64,000 nucleotides of DNA, from positions 34,424,697-34,488,696 of the forward strand of contig CM019701.1 in the NCBI GenBank assembly GCA_009760885.1. Direction: 5' to 3'. Shown here piece after piece: positions 1 to 10,397 of this stretch (position 1 is its first letter; each line of letters starts with the position of its first letter). The notes beneath the pieces are model-generated. The model was not told the origin of the DNA and did no database searches. It saw nothing but the letters and a program-made list of their open reading frames with translations. A program made the position numbers and the translations under genes. The stretch is from Achatina immaculata (taxonomy: Eukaryota; Mollusca; Gastropoda; Stylommatophora; Achatinidae).

Positions 1-232
1 TCTACATCAAGGTCAGTGTTTCCAGTCCAGCCGGAGGTATCCCAGTTCCCCCCCTCCCCAAGCTGTAGAAATGGGTACCTGACTTCTTCTGGAGCTGGGG
101 GAAGAAAGGCCGCCAGGTATGATGCTGGCCACGTCATCTTCTAGTTACAGGTAGGTCAAGGAAAATATGGATACCGAACACCATATCATCTAAGATGCCT
201 GCACGGCAAAGATAGAGTTACCTTTATCTTGT
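1..232 (+). mobile_element. tRNA-derived SINE, type S1, cut by window edge
   Basis: The body matches other S1 copies here: AGCTGTAGAAATGGGTACC, then a GGCCGCCAGG-like block, then AGGTCAAGGAAAATATGG and ACACCATAT near the 3' end. The tRNA-like head with boxes A and B lies outside the window or is truncated. Reverse-oriented copies with intact heads are at 2523-2765 and 37318-37553. Confidence 0.7.
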
Positions 233-356
233 TCATGTTTATCCACAGTTCTTTCAGTATGTTTATCCATACATCGTTGGCCATGTTTTGACATACTTCT
301 CCCGTGGACCACATACAGAAGTGAGATTGAGAATTTGTGAGTTCTGAAGTTAGTGC

Positions 357-483
357 AGCTGTTGTCACCAGCTGTGAAGAGCTGTGAAGTGTGTTCAGAT
401 GTTGTCACCAGCTGTGAAGTTTGTGCAGATGTCTTCACCAGCCGTGAAACCAATATCCAGAGACACGTTCGGCTTGTTCACAG
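357..483 (+). pseudogene. C2H2 zinc-finger-like coding remnant
   Basis: The plus-strand frame through 413-481 reads CEVCADVF followed by NIQRHVRLVH, which resembles a classical C2H2 finger (C-x2-C, F, hydrophobic, H-x4-H). The C-to-H spacing is 13 residues rather than the usual 12. The preceding stretch repeats a CEVC motif and the GTTGTCACCAGCTGTGAAG block at DNA level, so local duplication has occurred. No second complete finger follows: the frame runs into CT-rich simple sequence. It could be one exon of a zinc-finger gene or a decayed copy. The call rests on motif shape alone. Confidence 0.3.
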
Positions 484-535
484 CATTATGACAGGTTTTG
501 TTGGGATAACGATGCCTGTCACAATAGACTATAAT

Positions 536-618
536 TCTCTCTCTCTCCTTATTTCTTTATCTCTCTGTTTCTTTCTTTCTCTCTCTGTTTCTTTCTTTCT
601 CTCTGTCACTCTCCCCTA
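536..618. repeat. CT-rich simple sequence
   Basis: Runs of TCTCTC and TTTCTTTC. The open frame through it is low-complexity Leu/Ser/Phe and is not a credible protein. Confidence 0.8.
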
Positions 619-923
619 TCCTATTCTCCCCCGACTTGTTCGGGCAATAATTATTTTTACAATTATCTTCCATATCTGGGAAAGCTCTGCTCTTCACTGT
701 CTTATTCGTGCAAGACACTCCATTGATGCTACAGGACAAACATTTTCTTACGTTTTCAATTTTCTATTTTTTAAACGTAAATTTAATAAGACTCAGCGCA
801 GCTGTACACGGGAATGAAACATCTCCTCCGAAAGCCATCCCTCCCTTTTTATCACTCCCTGTCTCTGAGATTGGCGTTTCTCTGAGTTTGTGTTATATAC
901 GTTGTATATATATATATATATAT
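619..923. other. no gene seen
   Basis: AT-rich spacer ending in a (TA)n run at about 905-926. I see no motif, splice-framed exon or recognisable repeat. Confidence 0.5.
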
Positions 924-1088
924 ATAAATGTGTTATATACGTATATAGCAAATATTAATAAACATGCAAAACCTCTCAGCCTTGTCCTCTCTGCTTTCTG
1001 TCAGCCTGTGTATTCGCCGTTAATATTTTTACTTATCATGTATATTAGTTCTGTCAGGTAAGGTAAAAGATAAAGGCAGACCTGCTAT
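924..1088 (+). repeat. 165-bp direct repeat, copy 1
   Basis: By eye identical to 2358-2522 with a constant offset of 1434 bp. It ends exactly where the LTR begins (1088/1089), with terminal bases CCTGCTAT. Confidence 0.9.
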
Positions 1089-1646
1089 TGTAGTAATAAA
1101 ATTTTTACTAGACTGATGTGAATTATTATTCAATCTTTTATTTTGTCTGGCCGCCGTCGTACTGAGTGGTGGAAGGCTGACTACACCATACGTTCACACC
1201 TTACATGTAAATAATAGGAACACGAAACAACAATCCTTTTTTTTTTATAAAATCACGATCCTTATATTTACAAAATTCTGATCCATAAGGCAACACAAAT
1301 CAACGAATCCTATGCACATGATGTCCATATAATTATACATTTCCACACGCGTTATTTGATTCATAAAAAAAGGTTCCTTGAATAATATGATTTCAATCCT
1401 GATTACAATGCACATACTAAACTATACACGTCAGCCTCCATCTATCGAATCATCCTTCGTCCACGACTGGTCGATGGACTTCCACGTGCTCAACTTATCC
1501 CCCTTTTCTTCTTTTCTCGTCTTATATACCTGGTCAGCGCCGGACTCGAAGGCCTGGGGATTTCCATTCAAAACATGGCCGTCTCTGGCCAGTGGGATTT
1601 CCAATCAAAACCGGGTCACTGCTTGCTTATTTTTCCACTCCTTACA
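1089..1646 (-). mobile_element. 3' LTR of a Ty3/gypsy-like retrotransposon
   Basis: On the minus strand the segment begins TGTAAGGAGTGG and ends ATTACTACA, so it has TG..CA ends with matching TGTA/TACA termini (558 bp). Immediately upstream on that strand is a purine-rich tract, CCAGGGGGAGTA at about 1647-1660, which fits a polypurine tract next to a 3' LTR. A pol-like frame precedes it in the same orientation. No 5' LTR lies in the window. Confidence 0.7.
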
Positions 1647-2357
1647 TACTCCCCCTGGTTTTGTTTACAAAATTTTTGTATGGAATACAATAATTTTTAC
1701 ATATACATTGTAGCATAGCTACATTTCCTGAACTCAAAGTCTTTATGTCCTTCTTGTGGAACCAGCACACATGTTGCTGTAGTTGCGTGTCGCCTTCCTC
1801 CGGTTAAACTGTTGGTGTGTTGGTCTGGCCTATTTTTTGTAATTTTGTGTGCCTTGCAGTATTTCTCATATACTGTATTTGGTCGTGTAATGTGGGCAAG
1901 GGTGCTACTCGTTGTTCGACGCTCTGCTCTGTAGCTCCGTCTTCTGATTCGGCGGATGGTTGGTTTTCATGTACTAGTAAGGATGTACTTGTTCGAGTGG
2001 TACTGTCTTCGCTGTCTACTGCTACCTGTGGGGTGGATGCGACTTCTTCCTCCGTTATTTCTACCTGCGTACTGTCAGGTTCGGTCTCTGATTCCGACGA
2101 GTCTACTACTATCTCATCGTCGGTGTCGTCATCGTTGTTGGGTGCTATACTGACTGTAGCCTGTCTGCGCTGATTGTTTCTGTCGTCTGTAGGGATATTC
2201 CAATTTTGTTTGGCCTTTCTCAAATGGTTAGCGTGGACTCGTTGTAGTTTTCCTGTCAGTTGGTTCTTTATTATAAAAGATACTGGAGATAACTTCTTTA
2301 GAACAAAGAATCCCGTTTTCCATTTGCTGTCGTGTTTTGACGTCATATGGTGGTTTA
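1647..2357 (-). pseudogene. C-terminal end of a Ty3/gypsy-like polyprotein
   Basis: The minus-strand frame ending at 1804 encodes KLSPVSFIIKNQLTGK followed by VHANHLRKAK. This resembles the C-terminal subdomain of gypsy-type integrases, where the chain ends in a V-H-x-N-R/H-L motif. A long acidic Ser/Asp/Glu-rich tail of about 130 residues follows. The frame runs without stops into the 165-bp repeat at 2358, so the catalytic integrase core, RNase H, RT, protease, gag and 5' LTR are missing. The polypurine tract and LTR follow on the same strand. I infer the family from the integrase tail and the LTR layout, not from a catalytic domain. Confidence 0.6.
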
Positions 2358-2522
2358 ATAAATGTGTTATATACGTATATAGCAAATATTAATAAACATG
2401 CAAAACCTCTCAGCCTTGTCCTCTCTGCTTTCTGTCAGCCTGTGTATTCGCCGTTAATATTTTTACTTATCATGTATATTAGTTCTGTCAGGTAAGGTAA
2501 AAGATAAAGGCAGACCTGCTAT
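2358..2522 (+). repeat. 165-bp direct repeat, copy 2
   Basis: Identical by eye to 924-1088. It starts at a shared ATAAATG and ends in CCTGCTAT, followed by SINE sequence rather than LTR. Confidence 0.9.
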
Positions 2523-2765
2523 GTCTTAGAGGCAACTAACGGACATGGTGTTAGTGCCCATATTTTCCTTGACATGTCAGCGCACTAGAGGGTGATGTTG
2601 TCATCGTCACGCCTGACCGCCTTTCCTTTCCCCCAGCCCCAGAAGAAGTCAGCTGCGGGTATTTTTATAGCTGGGTGACTGCGACGTCTCTGGCCGGATT
2701 CGAATCCCCGACTTTCGCCATGAGGCACTAGTGCACTAACCACTTCGCAACCCAGAAGCCCTAAT
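2523..2765 (-). mobile_element. tRNA-derived SINE, type S1
   Basis: Read on the minus strand: a tRNA-like head with a box-A-like GCGAAGTGGTTAGTGCACTAG and a box-B-like GGGGATTCGAATCC, then CAGCTG, then the shared body ending AGGAAAATATGGGCACTAA. Closely similar to 37318-37553. Confidence 0.75.
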
Positions 2766-2784
2766 TCTGGCAGAGTTGCTAGAT

Positions 2785-3602
2785 CTAGATTGTTTATGAT
2801 TGTCCAAGACTTCATTCCACCTATGTGATAGTTCCACGGTTTGCTATTTTATTTATGATTGTCCAAGACTACATTCCACCTATGTGATAGTTCCACGGTT
2901 TGCTATTTTATTTATGATTGTCCAAGACTTCATTCCACCTGTGTGATAGTTCCACTGTTTGCTATTTTATTTATGATTGTCCAAGACTTAATTCAGCCTG
3001 TGTGATAGCTCCAATGGTTGCTTGATTATTTGTGATTGTCCGTGACTACATTCCACCTTTGTGATAGCTCCCAGGGTTTCTATATTATTTGTGATTGTCC
3101 AAAACTACATTCTGCCTATTTGATATCTCCCAGGGTTGCTTGATTATTTGTGATTGTCCAACACTACATTTCACCTGTGTGATAGCTCCCAGAGTTGCTA
3201 GATTATTTGTGATTGTCCAAGACTACATTCAGCCTGTGTGATAGCTCCCAGAGTTGCTAGATTATTTGTGATTGTCCAAGACTACATTCAGCCTGTGTGA
3301 TACCTCCCAGAGTTGCTAGATTATTTGTGATTGTCCAAGACTACATTCAGCCTGTGTGATACCTTCCAGAGTTGCTAGATTATTTGTGATTGTCCAAGAC
3401 TACATTCAGCCTATGTGATACCTCCCAGAGTTGCTAGATTATTTGTGATTGTCCAAGACTACAGCCTGTGTGATAGCTCCCAGAGTTGCTAGATTATTTG
3501 TGATTGTCCAAGACTACAGCCTGTGTGATAGCTCACAGAGTTGCTAGATTATTTGTGATTGTCCAAGACTACATTCAGCCTATGTGATACCTCCCAGAGG
3601 TT
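2785..3602. repeat. 59-bp minisatellite, about 14 units
   Basis: Unit of the form TTATTTGTGATTGTCCAAGA, then CTACATTCAGCCTGTGTGAT, then AGCTCCCAGAGTTGCTAGA. Two units near 3460 and 3510 lack five bases (ACTACAGCC). Early units are diverged (ATTTTATTTATGATTG); later ones are nearly uniform, consistent with recent homogenisation toward one end. No coding frame. Confidence 0.9.
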
Positions 3603-3759
3603 ATTAAATTCACCTTAATATGCCATCCCCGCTTTCTTCTTCCCCCCCCCCCCGCAATAAAAGTTATTTTGCTGAAAATAGGAAACAAATATTTATCCTT
3701 TGAAGTTACAGTATGATTTGGTTGTCTGCGAGAGAATCAATATATAGTCATAGATTAAG

Positions 3760-4120
3760 AATGTATAAAATAGGAAAAACGTAGGAGCAGCTTTATTACT
3801 TAACGATTACAAAGTTGTGACGTTTCGGCGTGAGCCTTAATCATACAAAAACATACAGGACGAAGAAATAGAGAGAGGAGATAAAGTATAGATTCACATG
3901 AATACTATTTAAAAAAATATTTTTTTTTAAAAGAGTACTTAGCTGTAAATTGCAAGGTGTGGCTTGTCCGGCGGTGTGTGTCAGGAATGGATCTAGTGGG
4001 ACGTGGAGACTGTTTAAATAGAGACCTGTGACATGTGGTCAGTGGGTTGTAATTGGGGGTGGTGGATGGGGAACCGGGGAGGGGAGAGAGAGTGACGCAA
4101 TACCGACCTAGCTAGGAGAA
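3760..4120 (-). repeat. dispersed repeat P, copy 1
   Basis: About 360 bp nearly identical in reverse complement to 21718-22103. On the minus strand it contains GGTTCCCCATCCACCACCCC, CACACCTTGCAATTTACAGC and GATTAAGGCTCACGCCGAAA directly followed by CGTCAC. It ends near TAATAAAGCTGCTCCTAC. No frame. The GCC-GAAAC-GTC block recalls motifs in Penelope-like element termini, but the class is unproven. Confidence 0.75.
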
Positions 4121-4224
4121 ATTGAAACAGATGATTCGTGTATAGTTGTATACTTATACACTAATTATTATAGTCATAGAATAAAAGCGTTTAGCCAAAT
4201 AGTCACTGAATATAGTAAGCTACC

Positions 4225-4410
4225 TGTATGGTCACAGACTAAAATAGCATGACTGTGTGGTCAGAGACTAAAATAGCATGATTGTGTGGTCACAGACTAA
4301 AATAGCATGACTGTGTGGTCAGAGACTAAAATAGCATGACTGTGTGGTCAGAGACTAAAATAGCATGACTGTGTGGTCACAGACTAAAACAGCATGACTG
4401 TGTGGTCATA
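4225..4410. repeat. 29-bp minisatellite, about 6 units
   Basis: Unit GTGGTCAGAGACTAAAATAG plus CATGACTGT, alternating GTCAGAG/GTCACAG. Degenerate forms (GGTCGCAG, AGTCATAAATTA) trail to about 4540, after which 4541-4746 shows nothing recognisable. Confidence 0.9.
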
Positions 4411-4759
4411 TAAAAATCACTTGATATTTGGTCAGAAAATCCGACAGCTTGATGGTCCCGTCACCAAATAATCACGACCGTAATATTTTGGTCGCAGAAT
4501 AAAGTAGCTTTATTGTTTAGTCATAAATTAATGTAGTTTGTTTGATTACAGGATAACAATTTCTCAAACAGTTTAATATCACGGCTGAATTGTTACAAAA
4601 GGAAATAGTCATGTCATACAGTCAAAGTATTAAAGATTTTTCTCTCCATACTGTCTTATCGTCCAGTGTAAAGCACAAAAGTGTTTGATCATGTAATCTA
4701 AAGTTTAAAATTATTTGATCATCTGTACTCAAAATGGATTGAGGACTATGTGATAATCT

Positions 4760-7683
4760 CTCTCTCTCTCTCTCTGAACCTTAAGTGCCCAGGGCACATG
4801 GGGCTTCCGCAAGGGTTTTCCACAAATGCCTGTCTTTCGCCTTTTTTCTGCTCTTTCCCAGGTGAGCCCTCTATTGCTCAACATCCTTTCTGTTGTTCTT
4901 CTCCATGTCTCTTTTGGTCTACCCTTACTTCTGCTCCCCTGTGGTGTCCATCTTAGTGCTATTTTTGGTAGTGAGTTGTCAGTCATTCGGAGCACATGTC
5001 CCAACCATCGCCAGCGTCTTTCCTCAATAATTGTTGTCAGTGGTTTCATCTGCATTTCTGCCAATAAGATGTTATTTCTTATGGTGTTTGGCCAAAATAT
5101 TTTTTTAATTCTACGTAAACATTTAGTCTGGAAAGAATTCAACTTGTTTTCTATGGTTTTGGTGATTTTCCAGCATTCACTTCCATAAAGTAGTACACTT
5201 AGAACATTACTCTTAAATATCCTGATTTTCATATTTATGCTTAGTTTATTTGATTTCCATATATTCTGTAGCATTGCAAAAGCCTGGTTTGCTCTAGTAA
5301 GTCTGCTGTTGATGTCCTCTGTGCTGTCTCCATTTTCTACTACTCTGCTGCCAAGGTATACAAATTCGTTGACCTCCTCCACTAACTTGCTATCTACTCT
5401 GAGTACATTTCTGTTGTTCACATTTTGCTTCATTAACTTTGTCTTTCCTACGTTGATCTTTAGTCCTATGTTGTTTGCATTCTGGGTTAACTTGTTTATT
5501 TTATCTTGCATATCTTTGTGACTGCTTGATAACAGACAAATGTCGTCCGCAAAGTCAAGGTCCTCCAGCACTGTGTCAAGGGTCCATTGTAATCCTCTGC
5601 ATTTGTCTGATGTTGCCTCCTTCATTAACCAGTCTACTGCCAAGATAAATAATGTTGGTGATAGTACACATCCCTGTTTCACTCCAGTTTGTACCCTAAA
5701 GCTGCTGGAGGTATGTTCTCCACAGATAACTTTGCACTGAAAACCCTCGTATAGGGCTTTGATTACATTAACTATTTTATGGGGGAGGCCATGCCATCTT
5801 AGGATTTTCCACAGTGCATCTCTGTTGACACTGTCAAAGGCTTTCTCAAAATCTATGAATAATGCATATGTTGTGCTATGCCACTCATTTGCCTGTTCTA
5901 ATATTTGTCTAAGTACAAATATATGGTCTATGCATGATCTTCCTTTCCTAAATCCTGCCTGCTCTTTCCGAAGTTTTTCCTCAAGTGTTGGTACAATTCT
6001 GTTGATGATTATTCTGCAAAATACTTTACTAGTGAGTGGCAGTAGGGTAATGCCTCTCCAGTTCCCGCAATCTCTGAGGTCACCCTTCTTTGGTAGTTTT
6101 ACTATAAGACCAGTTTTCCACTCCTCTGGGGCTTTTTCTAAATCCCAAATTTGTTGTAATATCCGGCAAAGTTGTTTTGGTGTTTCTGTTTCTTCTGCTT
6201 TCAACATCTCAGCAGTCACTTCATCTTCACCTGGTGCCCTGTCTGATTTTAGCATCTTTATCGCCTCTTTTACTTCATTTATTGTTATTGGTCCTGTATT
6301 GATGTTTAGTTCCGCTTTTGCTTCAGGTATATCTATTGCTTGTGCTGCTTGTGTTCTGTTTAGTAGGGTGTTAAAGTGTTCCCTCCATCTTTCAATTTTT
6401 TCTCTTTCTCCACTGACCAGTTGTCCATTTTGTGTTCTTACTGCACTTTCACATCTTGTATTGAAGTTACCTGTCATCTGCTTTGTGATTTTATATATGG
6501 TTTTCATGTCATTTGTATATGCTGCTTTCTCTGCTGTTTCTGCTAAGTTGTCATAATATTGACGTTTATCTTAACGGCATGATTCCTTCACTTCTTTGTC
6601 TTTTTGTGCATAATTACTTAAAACTCGTTCTTTAAGCCGTTGTGATTTGGTGTTCAGTAATTTTTTCTTGATTTCTTTTCTTTGCTCTATCTTTTCCCAT
6701 GTGGTCTCCCTTATCCATTCCTCTTTTCTCCTTTTCCGATATCCCAGCACCTCTTTTGCTGTTTCCTGTAGTGTTTTATTGAACTCTAATATGGACATTT
6801 CTGCTTCGTCTTGTAGGACACTGAAGCGGTTCTTAAGTATTATTGAGAATTCATTTCTTGTTTGCTGGTCTATCAGTTTTCTTGTATCAAAATGTATCTT
6901 TCTGTGTTCTCCGATTCTGGCTTTCCTTAATTTTAGTTTTATTTTTGCTACCAGAAGGTTGTGATCACTTCCTATATCTGCTCCTTTCCTTGCTCGCACA
7001 TCTTGTAGTGACCGTTTCCACTTGTTGTTTATTAGTATGTGATCGATTTGGTTTTCTGTGGTTTTATCTGGTGACCTCCAAGTCACCTTATGGATGTTTT
7101 TGTGTTGGAAAATTGTCCCTCCGATGGTCATCATGTTTTCTTCACAGAAACTGCACAGTCTTTCTCCATTTTCATTTATTTCTCCGATTCCTTCTCTTCC
7201 CATGATTCTTCTTCTATCTTCATTTCCTTCACCTACTTTTGCATTGAAGTCGCCCAAGATGAGTAGCATATCATGCTTGGGTATTGTTTCTACTGTGGCT
7301 TGGAGGCTGTTGTAAAAATCTTCTTTTAATTCCTCTTCAGCTGCTTCTGTTGGTGCATAACAAACTATAATAGACAGCTTCGTGAATCTTGAGTTGAACC
7401 GTGCATATAATAATCTCTCATTTATTGGGGTCCATTTCAGCAATGCTCTTGATGCTTCTTTTGTTATAATCAATGCTACTCCTCCTTCATGAAGATCTTC
7501 TTTACCTGACCATATTATTGTATCTTCTGTGTGCTGTGTTGTTAATTTCCTTCTGCCTTGTCCTGTCCATCTTGTTTCTTGTATTCCTAGTATGTCTAGT
7601 TTGTATCTGTGCATTTCCTTGATGGTGTGTGCTAGTTTTCCAGTCTGGTTTAGTGTTCTTACATTCCAGCTGCCTATTTGCAT
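4760..7683 (-). pseudogene. endonuclease-reverse transcriptase ORF of LINE-D1, one premature stop
   Basis: One continuous minus-strand frame of about 970 codons. The N-terminal APE-like endonuclease starts MQIGSWNVRTLNQTGK, has LGDFNAKVG and ends with SDHNLLVAKI. A basic linker follows, then RT with GFRKGRSCIDHIF, FIDFEKAFDSV, GVKQGCVLSP and FADDI (the F/Y-A-D-D catalytic box). The C-terminal region has EERRWRWLGHVLRM. The frame is broken by one TAA at 6571-6573; the sister copy at 48.2 kb has a Gln codon (CAA) there. Near the C-terminus a six-A run, seven in the D2 copy, shifts the frame, so the last ~30 residues differ from D2 and run past the element. Role: target-primed reverse transcription of its own RNA. 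This copy is predicted inactive. Confidence 0.85.
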
Positions 7684-7686
7684 CTT
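4760..7686 (-). mobile_element. LINE-D1, nearly complete APE-type non-LTR element
   Basis: Flanked by a perfect 13-bp TSD, TATGTGATAATCT, at 4747-4759 and 7687-7699. The 3' end (low coordinates, minus strand) is a (GA)n tail after TTAAGGTTCAGAGA. The 5' end starts three bases before the ATG that opens the endonuclease domain, so the copy is either 5'-truncated there or of very short 5' UTR. Length is 2.93 kb. It is the longest LINE copy here and the reference for D2, D3 and D4. Confidence 0.9.
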
Positions 7687-7740
7687 TATGTGATAATCTA
7701 GTATTCTAGTAATCTTCGGAACGAAGAATGGCATTAATGA

Positions 7741-8458
7741 ATCTCCTCATCCTTCACCTTGATGGCACATTCAGCTAAACTGGATCCTGTCCATTTTATT
7801 TTGCTGTCTTCTCATCTACATCTTTGTTGCTTCCTCTTGCTCTTTCTTCCTTCCACTTTTCCTTCTAATACGGCCTTCATTATGTTATTGTCTTTTGATA
7901 TGGTCAAGGTATTTTGTTTTTCTAGGTCTTTATTTCTTTGAGAAGTTCACATTGCTCCTGGAATTGTTCTAAAACTTGTACATTGGTTTTTGTTTTTATT
8001 CTCCGTGTTATATGACCTAGTTTTCTTAGAACGACATTTCTACTGCAGTAATCTTTGTCCTACATCTTGTTTGCTCAGAGTCCATGTTTCTGCTGCCACA
8101 GTAAACAGAGTAGATGTATCATTTTACTCATTTCAATTTTTTTTTTTTTTTTTGTGGGCAGATTTCTGGATAACAGGATTCCTAATGATGCTGAATGTAT
8201 GTTTTGTTATTCCTATTCTTTTCTTTATCTCCATCTCACATGTCCCATCTCTAGTTACTGTATGTACTAGGTAGCTGTAGTTTGCCACTTGGTCCAGTTT
8301 CTCCTTGTCCACGGTTATATCACTCCGAGGCTTATGGTGTTTCCTGCTGAACACTGTTACTATGTTCTTCTCTAGTCCTCATTACTGGCTTGTGCTGTGT
8401 GTCTTATCTGTTAACTTCTGCAGGTTCTTTGAATTCTCTGCTAGAAGGACTGTATCAT
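7741..8458 (-). mobile_element. LINE-E1 fragment (RT C-terminal region)
   Basis: On the minus strand 8354-8160 encodes DKEKLDQVANYSYL and EIKKRIGITKHTFS, the post-RT region where LINE ORFs usually read 'V-x-x-F-x-Y-L-G' then 'E-I-x-x-R-I'. Further on, codons resembling AAETWTLSKQD appear near 8090. Frameshifts and a poly-T stretch at 8141-8154 break it. It abuts LINE-C1 without a readable TSD. Confidence 0.55.
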
Positions 8459-9375
8459 CTCATCATCATCATCATCATCAGGTGCCGTGCCGACTGGCGT
8501 TGGCTATTATGCTTCTCCAGAGTACCCGATCCTTCATGCAGGCCATTAGTTCAGTTGGTGATCTGCTCTCACATCATCCCGTCAGACTGTCCAGTATCAT
8601 TTCTCTTGGTCTTCCTCTTGATCTTCTTCCTTCTATTTTTCCTGTTGTTATAATATTTTCAATGCCCCCTCTTCTCATTGCATGTCCTATGAAAGTACAT
8701 TGTCTCTCTCTTATCTTTTTGACAGGGTTTTTTGTCTCTCCAGCTCTTCACATACATTCTTCATTAGTTATTTTTGCTGTCCAGGGGATTCGCAACATTC
8801 TTCTAATAAACCACATTTCTGCTGCTTCCAATGATTTTTGTGCAGACTTACCTATTGTCCATGATTCATTTCCATATAACAAGATAGGTTCAATATAGCA
8901 TTTTAGGACTCGTTTTCTAACATTCATTGATAAAGATGTGTTAGCTAATATGTTTCTCATTCTCTGAAATGCAGTCTTTGCTTGGCATATTCTGTTCCTA
9001 ATTTCTGTTCTGCATTTCCCATCTGAAGTTATTACTGCTCCAAGGTATTTGAATTTCTGCACCTGCTTTAGAATAGTTCCATTTAATTTAATACTGCATG
9101 TTGGCGGATTCTGTTTCTTAGATATAACCATAGTCTCTGTCTTTTTGATGTTCAAAGTAAGGCCTTTCTGTTCACTTTCTTTGGCGACTTTATCCAAGAT
9201 ATTTTGCAGGTCTTGTTGGTTCTCAGCTATCAGTACTGTGTTGTCAGCATACAGAAGGTTGTTAATATTGTATCCTCCAATTTTTATGCCTGGTTCTGTG
9301 ATGATTGTTCTTAGAATATTCTCGCTATACAGAGAAAAAAGGTCTGGAGATAGTACACATCTGCGGACCTTAAAG
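8459..9375 (-). mobile_element. LINE-C1, 5'-truncated RTE-like element
   Basis: The 3' end is a (GAT)n tail (CATCATCAT on plus at 8459-8480) after GCCAGTCGGCACGGCACC. The minus frame 9197-8748 reads LNIKKTETMVISKK, KFKYLGAVIT, RNRICQAKTAFQRM, YGNESWTIGK and EMWFIRRMLRIPW, the thumb and C-terminal part of a LINE RT. At 9255-9220, AYRRLLILY-type antisense covers a (Y)ADDTVL-like catalytic box in the upstream codons. Broken by shifts after 8748. Copies: 36705-36920 and 54248-54780. Confidence 0.8.
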
Positions 9376-9921
9376 TGTTGACATTTCTTCCCCCTATGTT
9401 CAGTCCCATAATAATATAAAATTATAATAAGAAAAATAATATACGATTTGATTATCTAGTATAAACTACAGACCATCTAAAGTATAAAACTATTTGATCA
9501 TCCGGTCATAGTATAAAAATATCTAATTCAAAATATAAATTGTTAAGTCATTTTAATTTTTAAAAATACTATTTGTCAAAATGAAAGACATAAAAAAATT
9601 GCTTACAGTGATTTCTTGTCTTTCTGTACATGGCATATCTAAAGCCAAAAGTGTGTCCACTGTTTTCTCTAAAATGCTTTATTTGTTCTTTGTACTTCTT
9701 AGAATCAGATTAAAATCTTTTGATCAGTCTGTCTCATTACAAGGTAGGTACTGTAGGGCACGCTATCACTTCTTCAGTTCACGAAAACTGCGAGCTATAA
9801 ACAGACTAAATGCAGAAAGGAAAAAATGTGTTTGATATTTTTCTATCTTCGGTCCACACTTATTGGATCAGGAAAATAGATGACGCTCTTTTGATCATCA
9901 ACACTGAAGTGATGCAGTCAA
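9376..9921. other. no gene seen
   Basis: AT-rich, with loosely repeated TTTGATCAT and AAAGTATAAAA words like those near 4690, perhaps an old decayed tandem array. No credible coding or splice signal. Confidence 0.4.
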
Positions 9922-10327
9922 TAATTAGTGTATAAGTATACAATTATACTCAAAGCACTACAGTAAAGCTGTGATACCAGAGTAATAACGCTGTTTCTAT
10001 ATTTTTGTCTAGTTTATACATTGAAGTGATACAGTGTCTTCTTCATGAAACCGATCTTCCATTCTGGAGCGCAGAACTCCCCTTGCTTGTTTATTCTGAC
10101 TGATGTCATAAATCATGATATAACTGACAGCGGGAAACTGTACGAGCTCTACAGTAATTGTATAAACTGGGAAAACAGTAGGAACAGCTTTATTATTTAA
10201 CGATAACATAAAGTGTGTTATGGTTATATAATAAAGCTGTGCCTACTTTTTTGCTACTTTATACATTTTGGTATCACAGCTTTACTGCAGTGCTTTGTGT
10301 ATAGTTGTATGCCTATACACTAATTAT
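9922..10327. repeat. nested inverted-repeat element, MITE-like
   Basis: Outer arms of about 58 bp: 9922-9980 starts TAATTAGTGTATAAGTATAC, and the complement of 10269-10327 starts TAATTAGTGTATAGGCATAC; both run to AAGCTGTGATACCA. Inside is a second inverted pair, 10159-10207 versus 10222-10266, built on GTATAAA..AGTAGG.ACAGCTTTATTAT. The inner words also occur at the ends of repeat P (3790-3820, 22060-22100), and the arm tip recurs at about 4137-4170. No ORF. Confidence 0.7.
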
Positions 10328-10397
10328 TGTGTGTTCTACAGTAATTGGGTCAAGTTAATTTTATACTGTTTCTATTATGTCTTCTAAATTTAGATGA

